Positions 20,000 to 27,528 of a stretch of DNA of 64,000 nt are shown one piece after another. The DNA comes from Streptomyces formicae. Lineage in GTDB: Bacteria; Actinomycetota; Actinomycetes; Streptomycetales; Streptomycetaceae. Made by a program: the position numbers and the translations under genes. A model generated the notes under the pieces. It saw only the letters and a list, made by a program, of their open reading frames with translations, searched no databases and was not told the DNA's origin. Location: contig NZ_CP022685.1 of NCBI RefSeq assembly GCF_002556545.1, positions 7,418,001 through 7,482,000 of the forward strand, read 5' to 3'. Each line of letters opens with the position of its first letter. Positions within the stretch are counted from its first letter, which is position 1.

Positions 20000-21268
20000 G
20001 TGCCGATGCCTACGCCCGTACACCTGCCCGCGCGTGAGCCCGGGACCGCGCCCGCGCGCCCCGCCCGGCGCCACATCGCGCCCCTGGACGGCCTGCGCGG
20101 TCTCGCCGTCCTCGGGGTGCTGTTCTTCCACGCGGGACACCTCGGCGGCGGATTCCTCGGCGTCGACCTGTTCTTCGTGCTGTCCGGGTTCCTGATCACC
20201 GGGCTGCTCCTGGCGGAGACGGCGCGGACCGGCCGCGTCGACCTCGTGGCCTTCTGGGGGCGGCGCGCGAGGCGCCTGCTGCCCGCCCTCGCCGTGACCG
20301 TCGCGGGGACGCTCCTCCTGGTGTGGGCCTTCGGCTCCGCGTCCCTGCTGCGCCTCGGGCTCGACGACGCGCCCTGGGTGATCGGCAACGTCGCGAACTG
20401 GCACTTCATCGCCGACCAGGTCGGCTACTGGGACTCCGCCGACACCCGCGTGTTCAGCCACCTGTGGAGCGTCGCCGTCGAGGAGCAGTTCTACCTCGTC
20501 TGGCCGCTGGTGCTCGGCCTGCTCGCGACGCGCGGCGGGGCAGGGGGAGCGCACGGCCGGTCACGGGGGAGCGGCCGGGTCGCGGTGGTGGCCGCCGCGG
20601 GCGCCGCCGTCTCGCTGGCGCTGATGATCGTCCTCGTCGATCCGGTCGACACCACGCGCGTGTACGAGGGCACGGACACCCGCGCCTTCTCGCTGCTGCT
20701 CGGCGCGCTGATGGCGACCGGGCCCGCGGCTCGCCTCCTGGCCCGCGCGGGGCGCCGCGCCGCGCACTGGGGCGCGTGGGTCCTGCTCCTCGGCATCGGC
20801 ACGTCCTGGGCGCTGGCCGACGGGCAGAGCTCGCCCTCCCTGTTCCGAGGCGGACTCTTCCTGCACGCACTGGCCGCCGCCCTGCTCATCGGCTGCCTCG
20901 CCCAGGCGCCGGAAGGAAGCGCGGGACGGCTGCTCGGCAGTGCGGTGCCGCGCTGGTTCGGGCGGATCTCCTACAGCCTCTACCTGTGGCACTGGCCCCT
21001 CTACGTGCTGCTCGGCGAGGAGCGCACGGGACTGTCCGGCTGGGGCCGCACCGCCCTCGTCGTCACCGTCTCCATTGCGGCCGCGGCGGCCTCCACGTAC
21101 CTGGTGGAGAACCCCGTCCGCTTCCGGGCCCGCTGGGCGCACGGCCGCACCGGGGCGCTCGCGCTCGTCGCCGCCCTCGCCGCGCTCGTCGCCCTGTGGG
21201 CCGCCATCCCCGCACCCACGGCCGGGGCGGGATCGGTGGACGTCACACGGCTCACCACGGGCCGTTGA
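20000..21268 (+). CDS. OafA/YrhL-type membrane O-acyltransferase (acyltransferase 3 family)
   Basis: A 422-residue polytopic membrane protein of about ten helices. The family signature is at the N-terminus, APLDGLRGLAVLGVLFFHAG, with the conserved His, followed by GVDLFFVLSGFLITGLLL and FWGRRARRLLPAL. Mid-protein SHLWSVAVEEQFYLVWPL and the C-terminal RISYSLYLWHWPLYVLLG and VENPVRFRARW are also diagnostic. It would carry acyl groups across the membrane to a glycan acceptor. The SGNH half usually fused at the C-terminus is absent and is supplied by the gene just upstream. The start is GTG 20000 or ATG 20006. Confidence 0.9.
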   Translation: MPMPTPVHLPAREPGTAPARPARRHIAPLDGLRGLAVLGVLFFHAGHLGGGFLGVDLFFVLSGFLITGLLLAETARTGRVDLVAFWGRRARRLLPALAVTVAGTLLLVWAFGSASLLRLGLDDAPWVIGNVANWHFIADQVGYWDSADTRVFSHLWSVAVEEQFYLVWPLVLGLLATRGGAGGAHGRSRGSGRVAVVAAAGAAVSLALMIVLVDPVDTTRVYEGTDTRAFSLLLGALMATGPAARLLARAGRRAAHWGAWVLLLGIGTSWALADGQSSPSLFRGGLFLHALAAALLIGCLAQAPEGSAGRLLGSAVPRWFGRISYSLYLWHWPLYVLLGEERTGLSGWGRTALVVTVSIAAAAASTYLVENPVRFRARWAHGRTGALALVAALAALVALWAAIPAPTAGAGSVDVTRLTTGR

Positions 21269-21285
21269 GTCCGTCACACAGCGGC

Positions 21286-21320
21286 CCCGGCCGCCCCGCG
21301 TCCCACGCGCGGCGGCCGGG
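21286..21320 (+). terminator. 10-bp GC hairpin after the acyltransferase gene
   Basis: CCCGGCCGCC and GGCGGCCGGG with a 15-nt loop. It begins 17 nt after the acyltransferase stop and ends 22 nt before the response-regulator start, so it probably separates the two transcription units. Confidence 0.6.
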
Positions 21321-21342
21321 AGAACGTACAAAGGGCAAGGAC

Positions 21343-22134
21343 ATGTCCAGAGGGAAAGCGGTGCGCGTCGCCATGTCACGAGTTCTGCTGATCGAGGACG
21401 ATCCCGCCGTGCGGAAGGGGGTGACGCTGGCGCTGCGGCGCCGGGGGCACGAGATCGAGGTGGCGGGGAGCGGTGAGACGGGCCTGCTCGCCCTCGACCG
21501 CTTCCGGCCCGACCTCGTCCTGCTCGACCTGATGCTGCCCGGCATGTCGGGGCTCGAGGCGTGCCGCAGGATCCGCGAGACCCGGCAGCTCCCGATCATC
21601 ATCCTCTCCGCGCGCGGGGACGACGTCGACCTGGTCGTCGGCCTGGAGGCGGGGGCGGACGACTACATCGTCAAACCGGCGAGCGGCGAGGTGATCGAGG
21701 CGCGGATGAAGGCGGTCCTGCGCCGCGTGGTCCCGCAGGACCCGGCGGCGGGAAGCGGGCCGCACGGGCGGGACGGGCTGCCCCACGTGGAGACCCACGG
21801 CGGCCTCACCGTGGACCGCAACGCGCTGCTCGTCGCCAAGGACGGCGGTGAACTGGTGCTCGCCCCATCGGAGTTGAAGCTGCTGCTCTTCCTCTCCGCC
21901 GCACCGGGCCAGGTCTTCAGCCGCCAGCACCTCCTCGAACAGGTCTGGGAGCACAGCTTCTACGGCGACGCCCGGCTCGTCGACGCCTGCGTCATGCGGC
22001 TGCGCGGCAAGATCGAGGACGATCCGCGCAAGCCGGTGTACGTCCAGACGGTGCGGGGGTTCGGGTACCGCTTCGGGCCGGTGCCTGCCGGGCCGGATTC
22101 CGATGGGCCCGGGCCTGCCGGGGGCGGGGCGTGA
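21343..22134 (+). CDS. OmpR-family response regulator
   Basis: A 263-residue regulator. The receiver domain has the acidic pair in VLLIEDDPAV, phospho-acceptor Asp62 in LVLLDLMLPG, Thr/Ser-type IILSARGDD, and Lys in DDYIVKPASG. The winged-helix DNA-binding domain has LAPSELKLLLFL, FSRQHLLEQVWE and VMRLRGKIEDDPRKPVYVQT. The start is ATG 21343 (AAGG close upstream) or ATG 21373, which gives the usual N-terminus. The stop overlaps the kinase GTG (GTGA), indicating strict co-translation. Confidence 0.92.
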   Translation: MSRGKAVRVAMSRVLLIEDDPAVRKGVTLALRRRGHEIEVAGSGETGLLALDRFRPDLVLLDLMLPGMSGLEACRRIRETRQLPIIILSARGDDVDLVVGLEAGADDYIVKPASGEVIEARMKAVLRRVVPQDPAAGSGPHGRDGLPHVETHGGLTVDRNALLVAKDGGELVLAPSELKLLLFLSAAPGQVFSRQHLLEQVWEHSFYGDARLVDACVMRLRGKIEDDPRKPVYVQTVRGFGYRFGPVPAGPDSDGPGPAGGGA

Positions 22135-23645
22135 AGGTGAGGATGCCGCGCGGGCTGCGGGTCCGGCTGGTCGTCGCGTTCCTCGCCGTCTCGGCGCTCA
22201 GCGCGCTGATCACCGCCGCCCTGACGTTCCGCGAGGCCCGGTCCGCGATCATCGACCGCACGCAGGACAGCGCCGTGCACGACCTGCGCGCCCAACTCGA
22301 ATCCCTCGCGCCGGACCTGCCCTTCCCGCCCAGCACGCAGGACCTGCGCAACTTCACCCTCCAACTGGACCGGGCGGGGGGTTCCCGCGCCTGGCGCACC
22401 GCGGCCGCCTACCGCGACGGGCCCCTGGTCACCGCCCCGGGCACCGAGCGGCCGCCCGCGGTCCCTGCCGCGCTGCGGGAGGCCGTGGGGGAGCGGGGCG
22501 GCACCGTCACCCAGCGCACCACGCACGACGGCGCCCCCCGGCTCGCCATCGGCATGCCCGTCGCGTACGCGGCCGCCACCGGCGGGGACGCCGACCCGGG
22601 GAAGGCGTCGGGGCTCGTCGTGTACGCCGAGTTCTCCCTGGACGACGACAAGGCCGACATCGACGCACTGGTCACCGCCGCGCAGGCGGGCGCCGTGCCC
22701 GCGCTCGTACTCGCCCTGGTCCCGGCCCTGTTCGCGGCCCGCAGGGTGCTGCGCCCCGTCCGCGGGCTGCGCAACGGCGCCGAGCGGATCGCCTCCGGCG
22801 AACTCGGCACGCGCCTCCCGGTCACGGGACACGACGAACTCTCCGACCTCACCCGGACGTTCAACACGATGGCGACCACCCTGGAGAAGGACGACGCCGA
22901 GCTGCGCCGCATGGAGGCCACCGCCCGCCGCTTCGCCGCCGACGTCGCGCACGAGCTGCGTACGCCGCTGGCTGCCATGGCCGCGGTGACCGAGGTGCTC
23001 GACGAGGACGCGCACAGCGGGGCCCTGCCCGTGGACACCGCCGACGCGGTGCTCCTGATCAGCGACGAGACCCGCAAGCTCGTGCGCATGGTCGAGGACC
23101 TCATGGAGGTCTCCCGCTTCGACGCGGGCGCCGCGGCGCTCCACCTCGACGAGGTCGGCCTGCGCACGCTCGTGACCAAGACCGTGCGGCTGCGCGGCTG
23201 GTCGGAGCCGCACGGGCAGGTCGTCGTGGAGGTGCCCGACGACATCCGCGTCCGGGTCGACCCCCGGCGGATCGACGTCGTGCTGGCCAATCTGATCGGC
23301 AACGGGCTGCGGCACGGGGCCGCGCCCGTGGTCGTACGCGCGCGGCTCGACCAGGCTCCGGGACGTACCGCCGCCGTCGCCATCGTCACCGTCACCGTCA
23401 CCGACCACGGCCCCGGCATCCCCGACGACGTACTCCCGCACGTCTTCGACCGCTTCTACAAGGCGGACGCGGCCCGCGCCCGTTCCGAGGGGAGCGGCCT
23501 CGGCCTGGCCATCGCCGTGGAGAACACGCGCCTGCACGGCGGGTCGCTCACGGTCGCCAACTCCCCTGGCGGCGGAGCCGAGTTCACGCTCGTGATCCCG
23601 CTCCCGCTCCCGCCCCACGATCCCGAAGAAGGGGGACGGTCGTGA
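22131..23645 (+). CDS. Sensor histidine kinase
   Basis: A 504-residue two-helix membrane kinase. TM1 is LVVAFLAVSALSALITAALTF, followed by a sensory loop of about 150 residues, then TM2 (VPALVLALVPALFAARRV) and a HAMP linker (ERIASGELGTRLPVTGHDEL). The H-box FAADVAHELRTPLAAM holds His274. The ATPase boxes are NLIGNGLRHGA (N), VTDHGPGIPDDVL (G1) and GSGLGLAIAVEN (G2). It would phosphorylate the coupled OmpR regulator. Its stop also overlaps the following lipoprotein gene by GTGA, so the lipoprotein may modulate its sensing, as accessory lipoproteins do in other Streptomyces kinase operons. Confidence 0.92.
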   Translation: MKVRMPRGLRVRLVVAFLAVSALSALITAALTFREARSAIIDRTQDSAVHDLRAQLESLAPDLPFPPSTQDLRNFTLQLDRAGGSRAWRTAAAYRDGPLVTAPGTERPPAVPAALREAVGERGGTVTQRTTHDGAPRLAIGMPVAYAAATGGDADPGKASGLVVYAEFSLDDDKADIDALVTAAQAGAVPALVLALVPALFAARRVLRPVRGLRNGAERIASGELGTRLPVTGHDELSDLTRTFNTMATTLEKDDAELRRMEATARRFAADVAHELRTPLAAMAAVTEVLDEDAHSGALPVDTADAVLLISDETRKLVRMVEDLMEVSRFDAGAAALHLDEVGLRTLVTKTVRLRGWSEPHGQVVVEVPDDIRVRVDPRRIDVVLANLIGNGLRHGAAPVVVRARLDQAPGRTAAVAIVTVTVTDHGPGIPDDVLPHVFDRFYKADAARARSEGSGLGLAIAVENTRLHGGSLTVANSPGGGAEFTLVIPLPLPPHDPEEGGRS

Positions 23646-24199
23646 CGGCAAGGGCACGCACCGGGCGCAGGTCCCGGAGGATCCTGGCCCTCGCTCTCCT
23701 GCTGTCCGCAGCGGTGACCGGCTGCGGCATCAGCGCCACGGGGCCCCAGCAGGCGGGTGCGCCCGCCTCCGGCATCCAGCGTCCCGGCACCAGCGCCGAG
23801 TACGCCCGCCTCTACTTCGTGGGCCCCTACGGTCTGCGCTCCGCGTCCCGCCCCACCGACCGGCCGCTTGGCCCGCAGCAGGCCCTCGACCTCCTCCTCG
23901 AAGGCCCCACCGGCGCCGAACGTGAACGCGGTCTGATCAGTGAAGTCCCGCCCATGCACGGCCGGTTGAGCGCCACCGCGGCCACCGACGCGGTCGACGT
24001 CTATCTGCCGCTGACCATCAGGGACCTCCAGGTCGCCGCCGTCAGCCAGCTCGCCTGCACCGCCGCCCACGCGGACGTCCCCGGCTCCGGGCCCCCCACC
24101 GAGGTCAAGGTCCGCTTCCACGAGAACCTCGGCGGCTCCGACTCGCCCTGGACGGTCCGGTGCGACGCCAGCGGCAACGCGCTGCCGGTCCCCGAATAA
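23642..24199 (+). CDS. Lipoprotein with GerM/LpqB-like domain
   Basis: A 185-residue lipoprotein with signal ILALALLLSAAVTGC and the acylated Cys in TGCGIS. The body ARLYFVGPYGLRSASR, GPQQALDLLLEGPTGAERERGL and LPLTIRDLQVAAVSQLACTAA resembles the GerMN domain found in LpqB and spore-germination GerM proteins; that match is moderate. It is the third gene of the regulator/kinase operon and starts at GTG 23642 inside the kinase stop. Location outside the membrane next to a sensor kinase suggests a role in signal detection or damping. Confidence 0.7.
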   Translation: MTARARTGRRSRRILALALLLSAAVTGCGISATGPQQAGAPASGIQRPGTSAEYARLYFVGPYGLRSASRPTDRPLGPQQALDLLLEGPTGAERERGLISEVPPMHGRLSATAATDAVDVYLPLTIRDLQVAAVSQLACTAAHADVPGSGPPTEVKVRFHENLGGSDSPWTVRCDASGNALPVPE

Positions 24200-24312
24200 A
24201 ACCGGTGGCGCTCCGGTCGGAGTGCTGGCTAGTCTCTGTCGTGTTCTTCGGCGACCGGTGGCGGTCGCCGTCAGTCGAGTGCGATCCGCGTGTGATCCAG
24301 GAGGTGTGAACG

Positions 24313-24384
24313 ATGGCTGTCGTTGCGATGGGCGCTGCCCGCATCCAGAACTCCGTTCATCTCACCTCCGTGGTCTCCGGCTGA
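24313..24384 (+). CDS. 23-residue mini-ORF, possible leader peptide upstream of rsgA
   Basis: AGGAGG sits eight bases before an ATG, the best ribosome site in this region. The frame MAVVAMGAARIQNSVHLTSV plus three residues then ends at TGA. It lies 68 nt before the rsgA start, in a stretch otherwise without genes. It is too short for family assignment. Coding status is inferred from the ribosome site and frame alone. It could be a regulatory uORF or a real small protein. Confidence 0.45.
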   Translation: MAVVAMGAARIQNSVHLTSVVSG

Positions 24385-24451
24385 CCTACCTCTTCTTCCA
24401 CGCGTCCGGTCGACGCGTGCGCCGGGGGCCACCCTTGTGAAGGGTCACCCC

Positions 24452-25588
24452 TTGTCTTCCTCTTCCTCTTCCTCTTCTTCTCGCACGTCTTCCCTCCCGA
24501 GTCCGGCTTCCCCGCACCCGCTCGCCCCGTACGGCTGGGACGCGGACTGGGAGGCCGAGTTCGCCCCGTATGCGGCGCAGGGTCTGCTGCCCGGACGGGT
24601 GGTCCGCGTCGACCGAGTGCAGTGCGACGTCATCACCACCGAAGGGCCCGTGCGGGCCGACACCGAGTTCGTCACGCCGCGCGACCCGCTGAAGGTCGTG
24701 TGCACCGGCGACTGGGCCGCCGTGGACCCGGACGGCGGCGACCCCCGTTACGTACGCGCGTATCTGCCGCGCCGCTCCTCCTTCGTACGCTCCACCTCGT
24801 CCAAGCGGTCCGAGGGGCAGATCCTCGCGGCCAACGTGGACCACGCGATCATCGCGGTGCCGCTCACCGGCGACCTCGACCTCGGGCGCATCGAGCGGTT
24901 CCTCGCGCTCGGCTGGGAGTCGGGCGCGCAGCCGGTGGTCGTCCTCAGCAAGGCCGACCTCGTGCCGGACGCCGTGACGCTCGCGCACCTCGTCCAGGAC
25001 GTGGAGACCTCCGCGCCCGGCGTGCCGGTGCTGCCGGTCAGCGCCGCCGAGGGGGACGGCGTCGACGTCCTCGCCGCGGTCGTCTCCGGCGGTACGTCGG
25101 TGCTGCTCGGGCAGTCGGGCGCGGGTAAGTCGACCCTCGCCAACGCGCTGGCGGGCGCCGACGTCATGGAGGTGCAGGCGATCCGTGACGTGGACGGCAA
25201 GGGCCGCCACACCACGACCACCCGCAACCTCCTCGTGCTGCCCGGCGGCGGGGTCCTCATCGATACGCCCGGACTGCGCGGCGTCGGCCTGTGGGACGCA
25301 GGGACCGGCGTCGGACAGGTCTTCTCCGAGATCCAGGAGCTGGCCGAGCGGTGCAGGTTCCACGACTGCGCGCACGGCGCCGAGCCGGGGTGCGCGGTGC
25401 TCGCCGCCGTGGACGACGGCGTGCTGCCCGAACGGCGCCTCGACAGCTACCGCAAGCTGATGCGGGAGAACCAGCGGATCGTCGCCAAGACCGATGCGAG
25501 GGTCCGTGCGGAGCTTCGGCGGGAGTGGCGGCTCCGCGGGGCGGAGGGGAAGGCGGCGATGGAGGCGAAGCGGGGGCGTGTGCGCTGA
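24452..25588 (+). CDS. rsgA: Ribosome small-subunit-dependent GTPase A
   Basis: A circularly permuted GTPase that assists maturation of the 30S ribosomal subunit; 378 residues from TTG 24452. The order is an OB-fold part (GRVVRVDRVQCDVITTEGPV), then G4 (VVVLSKADLV), G1 GQSGAGKST at 220-228, G3 (LIDTPGLRGVG), and a zinc knuckle CRFHDCAHGAEPGC. GAAGGG seven bases before the TTG supports that start; GTG 24437 is an alternative. Residues 2-15 are almost all Ser, encoded by repeated TCTTCC units. Orthologues in Streptomyces also tend to begin with Ser runs, so this is probably native. Confidence 0.93.
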   Translation: MSSSSSSSSSRTSSLPSPASPHPLAPYGWDADWEAEFAPYAAQGLLPGRVVRVDRVQCDVITTEGPVRADTEFVTPRDPLKVVCTGDWAAVDPDGGDPRYVRAYLPRRSSFVRSTSSKRSEGQILAANVDHAIIAVPLTGDLDLGRIERFLALGWESGAQPVVVLSKADLVPDAVTLAHLVQDVETSAPGVPVLPVSAAEGDGVDVLAAVVSGGTSVLLGQSGAGKSTLANALAGADVMEVQAIRDVDGKGRHTTTTRNLLVLPGGGVLIDTPGLRGVGLWDAGTGVGQVFSEIQELAERCRFHDCAHGAEPGCAVLAAVDDGVLPERRLDSYRKLMRENQRIVAKTDARVRAELRREWRLRGAEGKAAMEAKRGRVR

Positions 25589-25651
25589 GTGGTGAGGGGC
25601 GGTGGGGCGGTGGGGCGCTGCGGGTTCGTTCGGGCTGAGCGCGCAGTTCCC

Positions 25652-25671
25652 CGCGCCCCTTGCGGGGCGCG
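25652..25671. terminator. GC-rich hairpin after rsgA
   Basis: CGCGCCCC, loop TTGC, GGGGCGCG. It lies 63 nt after the rsgA stop and before the Ada/AlkA gene. It is preceded by GCGCAGTTCC, an arrangement repeated near 56.6 kb. Confidence 0.65.
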
Positions 25672-25733
25672 CCTCGCCCCTCCTCAGCGTCGTGTCCGAA
25701 TTCCGCCAGCCGACGTGCTCGTCCCGGCACACA

Positions 25734-27155
25734 ATGGATGGCGTGATCGATGCAGAGACCAGGTACGAGGCCGTGCGCAGCCGGGACGCCCGGTTCGACG
25801 GGGAGTTCTTCTTCGCCGTCGAGACCACCGGGATCTACTGCCGTCCCAGCTGCCCCGCCGTCACCCCCAAGCGTCAGAACGTCCGCTACTACACGACCGC
25901 GGCCGCCGCCCAGACCTCCGGCTTCCGCGCCTGCCGCCGGTGCAGGCCGGACGCCGTGCCCGGCTCGGCCGAGTGGAACGTGCGCGCGGACGTCGTGGGG
26001 CGCGCCATGCGCATGATCGGGGACGGTGTGGTCGACCGCGAGGGCGTGCCGGGGCTCGCCGTGCGCCTGGGCTACAGCGCCCGCCAGGTGCAGCGCCAGC
26101 TCACCGCGGAGCTCGGCGCGGGCCCGGTCGCGCTCGCCAGGGCGCAGCGCGCGCACACCGCGCGGGTGCTTCTCCAGACCACGGACCTGCCGATCACGGA
26201 GATCGCGTTCGCCGCGGGGTTCGCGAGCGTCCGGCAGTTCAACGACACGATCAGGGCGGTGTACGCGCTGACGCCGACCGCCCTGCGCGCCGCCGCGCCC
26301 AAGCGCGGTACGGCCAGGGCGACCCCCGCCGCGGGCATCCCGCTGCGCCTCGCCCACCGGGGTCTGTACCAGGCAGGGGCCGTCTTCGACCTGCTCGCCC
26401 GCGAGGCCCTGGACGGCATCGAGGAGGTGACGGGCGAGCCGGGCGACCGCACCTACCGGCGGACGCTGCGGCTGCCCTACGGCACCGGCATCGTGGCCGT
26501 CAGGGAGGCGGTCCCCGAGCCCGCCGCGGGCGCCGGGTCGAGCGCCGACGCCTTGCACCGCGGCGGCTGGCTCGACGCCCGGCTCCACCTCGCCGACCTG
26601 CGCGACCTCACCACCGCCGTGCAGCGCCTGCGCCGCCTCTTCGACCTGGACGCCGATCCGTACGCCGTCGACGAGCGACTCGGCGCCGACCCTCGGCTGG
26701 CCCCGCTCGTCGCGGCGCGCCCCGGCCTGCGCTCGCCGGGCGCCGCGGACCCCGAGGAGTTCGCGGTGCGCGCCCTGGTCGGCCGCGCGGCCGCCGAACG
26801 CCTCGTGGCGCGGCACGGCAAGGCGCTCGACGCGGCGTGCGGCGTCCTCACCCACGTCTTCCCCGCCCCCGAGGACCTGACCGGCGAGCCGGGACCGCTC
26901 GGCGCCCTGGCCACGGCCCTCGCCGCCGGCACCCTGCGCCTGGACGCGGGCGCCGACCGCGACGACGCGGAGGCGGCCCTGCTCGCCCTGCCCGGCATGG
27001 ACGCGCCCACCGCAGCCCTGATCCGGATGCGCGCCCTCGGCGACCCGGACGTGGCACTCCCCGGCACCCCCGAGCCGACCCCCGACACCTGGCGCCCGTG
27101 GCGCTCGTACGGCCGCTGCCACGTGGCCCTTCAGCGATCGAGCCCCCAGCTGTGA
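25734..27155 (+). CDS. Ada/AlkA-type DNA repair protein with shortened glycosylase domain
   Basis: A 473-residue fusion. The N-terminal Ada zinc domain has Cys36, Cys40, Cys67 and Cys70 (YCRPSCPAV, RACRRCRPD). An AraC-type DNA-binding region follows (LGYSARQVQRQL, ITEIAFAAGFASVRQFNDTI). The AlkA domain follows, with the helix-hairpin-helix LPGMDAPTAALIRMRALGDP. After this, about 25 residues that normally carry the catalytic Asp loop are missing, and the chain jumps from DVALPG to TWRPWRSYG. Methyl sensing may survive while base excision is doubtful. The start is ATG 25734 or GTG 25743. The 3' end overlaps the opposing PPOX gene by 25 nt. Confidence 0.85.
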   Translation: MDGVIDAETRYEAVRSRDARFDGEFFFAVETTGIYCRPSCPAVTPKRQNVRYYTTAAAAQTSGFRACRRCRPDAVPGSAEWNVRADVVGRAMRMIGDGVVDREGVPGLAVRLGYSARQVQRQLTAELGAGPVALARAQRAHTARVLLQTTDLPITEIAFAAGFASVRQFNDTIRAVYALTPTALRAAAPKRGTARATPAAGIPLRLAHRGLYQAGAVFDLLAREALDGIEEVTGEPGDRTYRRTLRLPYGTGIVAVREAVPEPAAGAGSSADALHRGGWLDARLHLADLRDLTTAVQRLRRLFDLDADPYAVDERLGADPRLAPLVAARPGLRSPGAADPEEFAVRALVGRAAAERLVARHGKALDAACGVLTHVFPAPEDLTGEPGPLGALATALAAGTLRLDAGADRDDAEAALLALPGMDAPTAALIRMRALGDPDVALPGTPEPTPDTWRPWRSYGRCHVALQRSSPQL

Positions 27156-27499
27156 ATCCACTCCGGATGCACCCGGATCAACTCCTCGCTGAAGTGCGGG
27201 CCCAAGTCATGGGGGCCGGTGAGGAGTTCGGCCCTGCCGCGGATCTCCACGCCGCGGACCCGCCACGGGGTGACGCTGACGATGTCGTCCACGACCAGGG
27301 ACACCTTCGGGTGCGCCTGGAGGTTGCGCCACTTCTTCGTGGTGGCCAGGGCATGGCCGCCCACCAGGATCGTGCCGTCCGCCTGCGGGAAGAAGCCGAC
27401 CGGGTTGGCCTGCGGCTGACCCTTGGGATCGACGGTCGCCATGCGGGCAAGGCGTTGGGAGGTGAGGTACGCGCGCTCGGCTTCGCTGAATCGGGTCAT
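27131..27499 (-). CDS. PPOX-class F420/FMN-dependent oxidoreductase-like protein
   Basis: A 122-residue split-barrel flavoprotein or deazaflavoprotein. The family pattern is RLARMATVDPKGQPQANPVG, ILVGGHALATTKKWRNLQAH, KVSLVVDDIVSV and IRGRAELLTG. Small single-domain members of this group in actinomycetes often use coenzyme F420; which cofactor is used here cannot be seen. The ATG at 27499 has GAGG eight bases upstream. It is convergent with and slightly overlaps the Ada/AlkA gene. Confidence 0.82.
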   Translation of the reverse strand: MTRFSEAERAYLTSQRLARMATVDPKGQPQANPVGFFPQADGTILVGGHALATTKKWRNLQAHPKVSLVVDDIVSVTPWRVRGVEIRGRAELLTGPHDLGPHFSEELIRVHPEWIHSWGLDR

Positions 27500-27528
27500 G
27501 GCGCGAGCCTCGCACGCGCGCCGGGACG

